The notes beneath the pieces were generated by a model. The model made no database searches, had not been told where the DNA came from, and worked only from the letters and a program-made list of their open reading frames with translations. Shown here piece by piece: positions 60,483-64,000 of a DNA stretch of 64,000 nucleotides (position 1 is the first letter of the stretch; the number at the start of each line of letters is the position of its first letter). The translations under genes were made by a program, and so were the position numbers. This DNA comes from Cognatiluteimonas weifangensis. GTDB taxonomy: Bacteria; Pseudomonadota; Gammaproteobacteria; Xanthomonadales; Xanthomonadaceae. The stretch is from contig NZ_QVPD01000001.1 in NCBI RefSeq assembly GCF_003416885.1, positions 309,813-373,812 on the forward strand, written 5' to 3'.

Positions 60483-60791
60483 TCTGGATCCGGTAGGCAG
60501 GTCGGAGGGACCGGGGAAGGACAGACCGGCGCGCGCGCACGGAATTCCCCGCGGGCCCCGCGAGGGGGATCCCCGAAAACGGAAAAGGGCGCGGGGCGCC
60601 CTTTTGCATGGCAACACGGATTGTAGCGTGGAGGCGCCGGGGGCGAAATCAAGCCGTGTGGCGGCCTCCCTCGCCCCGCTTGCGGGGGTGAGGGCGTGCG
60701 GCTTGCGAGCCACCGGCTCGCAAGCGCTCCTCTTCACCCCCGCAGGTGGGGAGAAGGGAAGGCAATTACCTTCGTGGGGAAGGAAGGCCGG
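60483..60791. other. secA upstream interval
   Basis: No gene. Contains the terminator at 60583-60605, leader and promoter DNA for secA, and a reversed short-family repeat (CCCCGCTTGCGGGGG, about 60672-60760) that shares GCTTGCGAGCCACCGG with the array near 54570. Confidence 0.65.
60583..60605 (-). terminator. Intrinsic terminator downstream of the M23 peptidase gene
   Basis: Symmetrical hairpin AAAAGGGCGC (60583-60592) and GCGCCCTTTT (60596-60605) with a GGG loop; works on either strand. It separates the M23 gene from secA. Confidence 0.8.
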
Positions 60792-61718
60792 TCAGCCGCG
60801 CTTGTGCTGCGCCGCCTGGCCCAGGAACTTGCGCGGGTTGACCACGCGGCCGTGGTCCCAGACCTCGAAGTGCACGTGGGCGCCGGTGGAGCGCCCGGTG
60901 GAGCCGGCGCGCGCCACCTGCTGGCCGCTGCGCACCAGGTCGCCGACCTGCACCAGCAGTCGCGAGTTGTGCGCGTAGCGGGTCACGTAGCCGTTGCCGT
61001 GGTCGATCTCCACCACCTTGCCGTAGCCCGAGCGCACCGCGGCGTAGCTGACCACGCCGTCGGCCACTGCCGTCACCGGATCGCCGGTGCGGGCGTGGAA
61101 GTCCATGCCCTTGTGGAACGCCGCGCCGCCGCCGAAGGGATCGGCGCGGCCGCCGAAGCCGGAGGTGATGTAGGTGTTGGCGATCGGCACCCGCGAGGGC
61201 GTCGCATCCTGCTCGAGCTTGCGGTTGAACAGCAGCGATTCCAGCACCGACAGCTGCGCGCCGGAGGTCCGGAACTGCGCATCGAGCTGGCCGAGGCCGG
61301 CGCGCAGCTCGGCCACCGGCATGTCGCGGGTGGGGCCGGCGCCGCCGACGCCGACCGGGGCGTCGAAATCGAACTCGCCGTCGCCCAGCTGGCCGACCCG
61401 GGTCAGGCGCTCGCCGAGGGCGTTGAGGCGGTTGGCTTCGGCCTGCAGCTCGCCCAGGCGCGCGGCCAGGGCGTTGAGCTCGCGCTGGGCCTGGTCGCGG
61501 AGGCCGTCGAGCTGCGCCTGCTGCTGGGTGGCGTGCTGCTGCAGCAGCGCGACCTGGGCGAAGCCGACCGCGGTGCGTGCGCCCGCGCCGACGGCGATGC
61601 CCGCCGCCAGCAGCACCAGGGCAGCCACGGCCGGCTGCCGCGCGGCGCTGCGGCCGGCGTGTTGCGCCGCCAGCGACAGGCGCTCGCGCAGATGGTCCAG
61701 GATGGTGTGTACAGTCAT
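60792..61718 (-). CDS. M23-family peptidoglycan endopeptidase
   Basis: 308 aa. One N-terminal membrane helix (about 30-50), then a periplasmic coiled coil (about 55-115) and a LytM/M23 domain. All zinc ligands are present: H-x3-D in HKGMDF and H-x-H in HVHFEV. Cleaves peptide cross-links or activates amidases at division. Commonly found between dciA and secA in Xanthomonadaceae. Its ATG lies only 3 bp from the divergent dciA start. Confidence 0.93.
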   Translation of the reverse strand: MTVHTILDHLRERLSLAAQHAGRSAARQPAVAALVLLAAGIAVGAGARTAVGFAQVALLQQHATQQQAQLDGLRDQAQRELNALAARLGELQAEANRLNALGERLTRVGQLGDGEFDFDAPVGVGGAGPTRDMPVAELRAGLGQLDAQFRTSGAQLSVLESLLFNRKLEQDATPSRVPIANTYITSGFGGRADPFGGGAAFHKGMDFHARTGDPVTAVADGVVSYAAVRSGYGKVVEIDHGNGYVTRYAHNSRLLVQVGDLVRSGQQVARAGSTGRSTGAHVHFEVWDHGRVVNPRKFLGQAAQHKRG

Positions 61719-61721
61719 GCG

Positions 61722-62183
61722 ATGTCCGGTTCCCGATCTGGTTCGTCACAGCCGCCCGGTTCCCGGCGCCCGGCGCCGCCGCGTCCGGCGCTCGAGGCGC
61801 TGTTCGCCGACGGCAATGCCGACCCGCTGCGCCGCGCCCTGTGGCTCGACGCGCTGGAACAGCGACTGCGTCCCCACCTGCCGCCTTCACTTGCCGCGCA
61901 CGCACGGTTTGCGAATGTGGATGGCACCAGGCTCGTCTTCGTCGTCGATTCGCCGGTATGGCGGGCCAGACTGCGGCTCGCGGCTGCCGAACTTCTCGAC
62001 GCAGCCCGTTCCGTCGGGCTGGAGTGCAGCCAGGTGGTGGTCAAGACCACGGCCCTGCCGCTGTGGCCGGATCCTCCGGCACCGCGTCCTTCCCTGCCGC
62101 TGTCGACGGCCACGCGCGAAGCGCTGCAAGCCGCCCTGGCGTCGCTCCAGCCCCCGGAACGGGATGCTGAGGGCGAGTCCTGA
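61722..62183 (+). CDS. dciA: DciA-type (DUF721) replicative helicase loader
   Basis: 153 aa. Central DUF721 domain (about 25-110: LRPHLPPSLAAHARFANVDG; LVFVVDSPVWRARLRL) with disordered Pro/Arg ends. DciA loads DnaB in bacteria lacking DnaC. The start ATG 61722 is bound to the M23 start by a 3-bp gap, so its promoter must lie inside the M23 coding region. Position next to lpxC and secA is the usual one. Confidence 0.87.
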   Translation: MSGSRSGSSQPPGSRRPAPPRPALEALFADGNADPLRRALWLDALEQRLRPHLPPSLAAHARFANVDGTRLVFVVDSPVWRARLRLAAAELLDAARSVGLECSQVVVKTTALPLWPDPPAPRPSLPLSTATREALQAALASLQPPERDAEGES

Positions 62184-62421
62184 AATGCTGGCCGCCGGAG
62201 ACGCAGAATGACGTTCTGCTTCGCGGCGACCGGGGCATGCTACCGGCCGCGCCCGACCCGGGCGTTAACGAATCGACAGGATTCCGGTAACTTTCCGCTA
62301 AATTTTCGTTAAGTCAGGCCTGAACCGGGCCGGCGTGCGGCAATGCGGGAACCTGGCTGCGGGGCAGCAGCCGATCGGAGCCGGCACCGGCTGTGCGGCC
62401 GCCGGGCGGCCGGACCCGGAT
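62184..62421. other. dciA-lpxC convergent interval
   Basis: No gene. An inverted pair TTAACGAA (62265-62272) and TTCGTTAA (62305-62312) lies in a distinctly AT-richer 60-bp stretch. A short stem CGCCCG/CGGGCG sits at about 62249-62264. Confidence 0.5.
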
Positions 62422-63330
62422 TCACGCGGTCTGCGTCGCGCCGTAGGCGGCGGGGGCGGCGGCGGCTTCGGGGAAGCTGACTTCTTCCCAGGCCGAGCGC
62501 TCGGCCAGCAGCGCGCGCACCAGCTTGTTGTTGACCGCGTGCCCGGACTTGAAGCCTTCGAAGGCGCCGATCACCGGGCGCCCGGCCAGGTACAGGTCGC
62601 CGATCGCGTCCAGGATCTTGTGCCGCACGAACTCGTCGGCGTAGCGCAGGCCGTCGTCGTTGAGCACGCGGAACTCGTCGAGCACGATCGCGTTGTCCAT
62701 CGAGCCGCCGAGGCCGAGGTTGCGCTCGCGCATGAATTCCAGGTCGCGCATGAAGCCGAAGGTGCGGGCGCGACTGACCTCGCGCACGTAGGCGTCGGTG
62801 GAGAACTCGACTTGCGCACGCGACTGCGTGGCCGGGATCGCCGGATGGTTGAACTCGACGGTGAAGTCGAGCCGGAAGCCGTCGTAGGGCGTGAAGCGGG
62901 CGAACTTGTCGCCCTCGCGCACCTCCACCGGGCGCTTGATGCGCAGGAAGCGCTTGGGCGCGGCCTGCTCGACGATCCCGGCCGACTGCAGCAGGAACAC
63001 GAACGGGCCGGCGGAGCCGTCCATGATCGGCACTTCGGCCGCCGACAGGTCGACATGGGCGTTGTCGATGCCCAGGCCGGCGAAGGCCGACATCAGGTGC
63101 TCGACCGTCAGCACCTTGCCGCCGTCGCGCGACAGCCCGGTGCAGAGCATGGTCTCGGTGACCAGTTCGGCGCTGGCCGGGATCTCGACCACCGGGTCCA
63201 GGTCCACGCGCCGGAACACGATGCCGGTGTCCACCGCGGCCGGACGCAGGGTGAGATAGACCTTCTCGCCGCTGTGCAGGCCGACGCCGGTGGCGCGGAT
63301 CACGTTCTTGAGGGTGCGTTGCTGGAGCAT
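62422..63330 (-). CDS. lpxC: UDP-3-O-acyl-N-acetylglucosamine deacetylase
   Basis: 302 aa. First committed, zinc-dependent step of lipid A synthesis. N-terminal [11 protein letters not shown]; zinc ligands His78 (LTVEHLMS) and the H-K-I-L-D motif around 237-241; catalytic His in [11 protein letters not shown]. Length is normal (E. coli 305). ATG 63330 matches homologues. ftsZ, usually upstream, would lie beyond the window; a repeat array begins about 150 bp upstream. Confidence 0.98.
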   Translation of the reverse strand: MLQQRTLKNVIRATGVGLHSGEKVYLTLRPAAVDTGIVFRRVDLDPVVEIPASAELVTETMLCTGLSRDGGKVLTVEHLMSAFAGLGIDNAHVDLSAAEVPIMDGSAGPFVFLLQSAGIVEQAAPKRFLRIKRPVEVREGDKFARFTPYDGFRLDFTVEFNHPAIPATQSRAQVEFSTDAYVREVSRARTFGFMRDLEFMRERNLGLGGSMDNAIVLDEFRVLNDDGLRYADEFVRHKILDAIGDLYLAGRPVIGAFEGFKSGHAVNNKLVRALLAERSAWEEVSFPEAAAAPAAYGATQTA

Positions 63331-63469
63331 GCGGGCTCGAGTCTGGCCGGGGCCGACGCCGCAGGGGCGGGCGCGGCGGCCGCCGGAAAGGCGCAAAGAT
63401 TAACACGCCCCCGGCTGAACCGCGGTGCGACAGCAGCTCCAAAAGGGCTGGGGAACCAGGAATCGGCTT

Positions 63470-64000
63470 CGAAGGGAGTCGCCGCCCGGCGAGCTGGGGG
63501 TGCTGCACCTTCCTGACGACCTCCTGTCTTCAAGTCGGGCCGCAGGTCATCTTTGGCCTGATCTCGAGCCATGACCTGGCTTCGGTGGGTCGGCTTCGGT
63601 GGGTCGGCTTCGGCGGGAGTCGCCGCCCGGCGGGCTGGGGGTGCTGCGCCCTCCTGACGACCTCCTGTCTTCAAGCCGGGCCGCAGGGCGTGCATGGCCT
63701 GACTTCGAGTCATGGCCGCACTCGGGAGATCGGCTTCGGAGGGAGTCGCCGCCCGGCGGGTTGGGGAGCTGCGCCCTCCTGACGACCTCCTGTCTTTAAG
63801 TCGGGGCGCAGGGCGTGCCTGGCCTGACTTCGAGTCATGGCCGCACTCGGGAGATTCGGCTTCGGAGGGAGTCGCCGCCCGGCGGGCTGGGGATGCTGCG
63901 CCCTCCTGACGACCTCCTGTCTTTAAGTCGGGTCGTGGACCCTCCATGGTCCACTCTCCGCACCCCCAGCCCGCCGGCCGGCGACTTGGCGAGCTTGGAG
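63470..64000. repeat. Array of 115-bp-family repeats
   Basis: Three truncated copies start at about 63478, 63619 and 63745, each followed by GACGACCTCCTGTCTT. A full-length copy ends the array (63871-63985). All are reversed relative to those at 16765 and 21557. 63331-63470 is the lpxC leader, without recognisable features. Confidence 0.87.
63871..63985 (-). repeat. 115-bp inverted-end repeat, full copy 3
   Basis: Same 115-bp span and same inverted ends as the copies at 16765-16879 and 21557-21671, opposite orientation. Confidence 0.87.

Overview
The window is very GC-rich (about 70 percent) gammaproteobacterial chromosome. Gene content and order point to Xanthomonadaceae, in the Lysobacter/Luteimonas range: GTP-type PEP carboxykinase, an Oar-like TonB-dependent receptor next to a TPR sulfotransferase, pilS-pilR-pilA with pilB-pilC-pilD-coaE, and lpxC-dciA-M23 peptidase-secA-Nudix/ThiE. 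Species cannot be named from sequence alone.

Layout. 94-4824 (minus): TPR sulfotransferase and TonB receptor. 5107-10705: carbon metabolism, with pckG and a TetR regulator divergent from fadE and a DUF4442 gene. 10927-13046 (minus): ECF sigma, anti-sigma and DUF4097 protein. 13283-16330: membrane transporter divergent from a GMC oxidoreductase. 16919-21024: LemA and an M48 protease with a long C-terminal extension, divergent from a serine hydrolase; this block is bracketed by a duplicated composite repeat. 22069-27128 (minus): histone-H1-like protein, gcvH, gcvT, a secreted hypothetical protein, NfeD and an SPFH protein. 27261-30903: second ECF sigma/anti-sigma pair, a double-PDZ protein and an aldo/keto reductase. 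31349-33555 (minus): sucD and sucC.

33974-56293 is the main accessory locus. The two-component pair pilS/pilR precedes a gene that joins a PMT/ArnT-like glycosyltransferase to a TfpX/TfpZ pilin accessory domain. Next comes pilA behind a textbook sigma-54 promoter. About 10 kb of glycan genes follow: a TMTC-like glycosyltransferase with TPRs, a flippase, a ParB-like/methyltransferase protein and three GT2 enzymes on plus, then an epimerase, a GT4 and a GtrB/DPM1-like GT2 on minus. The order then returns to pilB, pilC, pilD and coaE. I read this as a dedicated pilin-glycosylation island placed between pilA and pilB. Its middle part (about 42.4-46.9 kb) has clearly lower GC than the surroundings, consistent with transfer.

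56534-63330: Nudix/ThiE, secA, M23 peptidase, dciA and lpxC, the usual end of the division/cell-wall cluster. The window ends in a repeat array.

Intergenic DNA is heavily colonised by at least three repeat families: a short CCGC/GCGG hairpin family, a 108-bp hairpin element, and a 115-bp element with 26-bp inverted ends. They sit even inside the pil locus, between pilS and pilR and between pilC and pilD.
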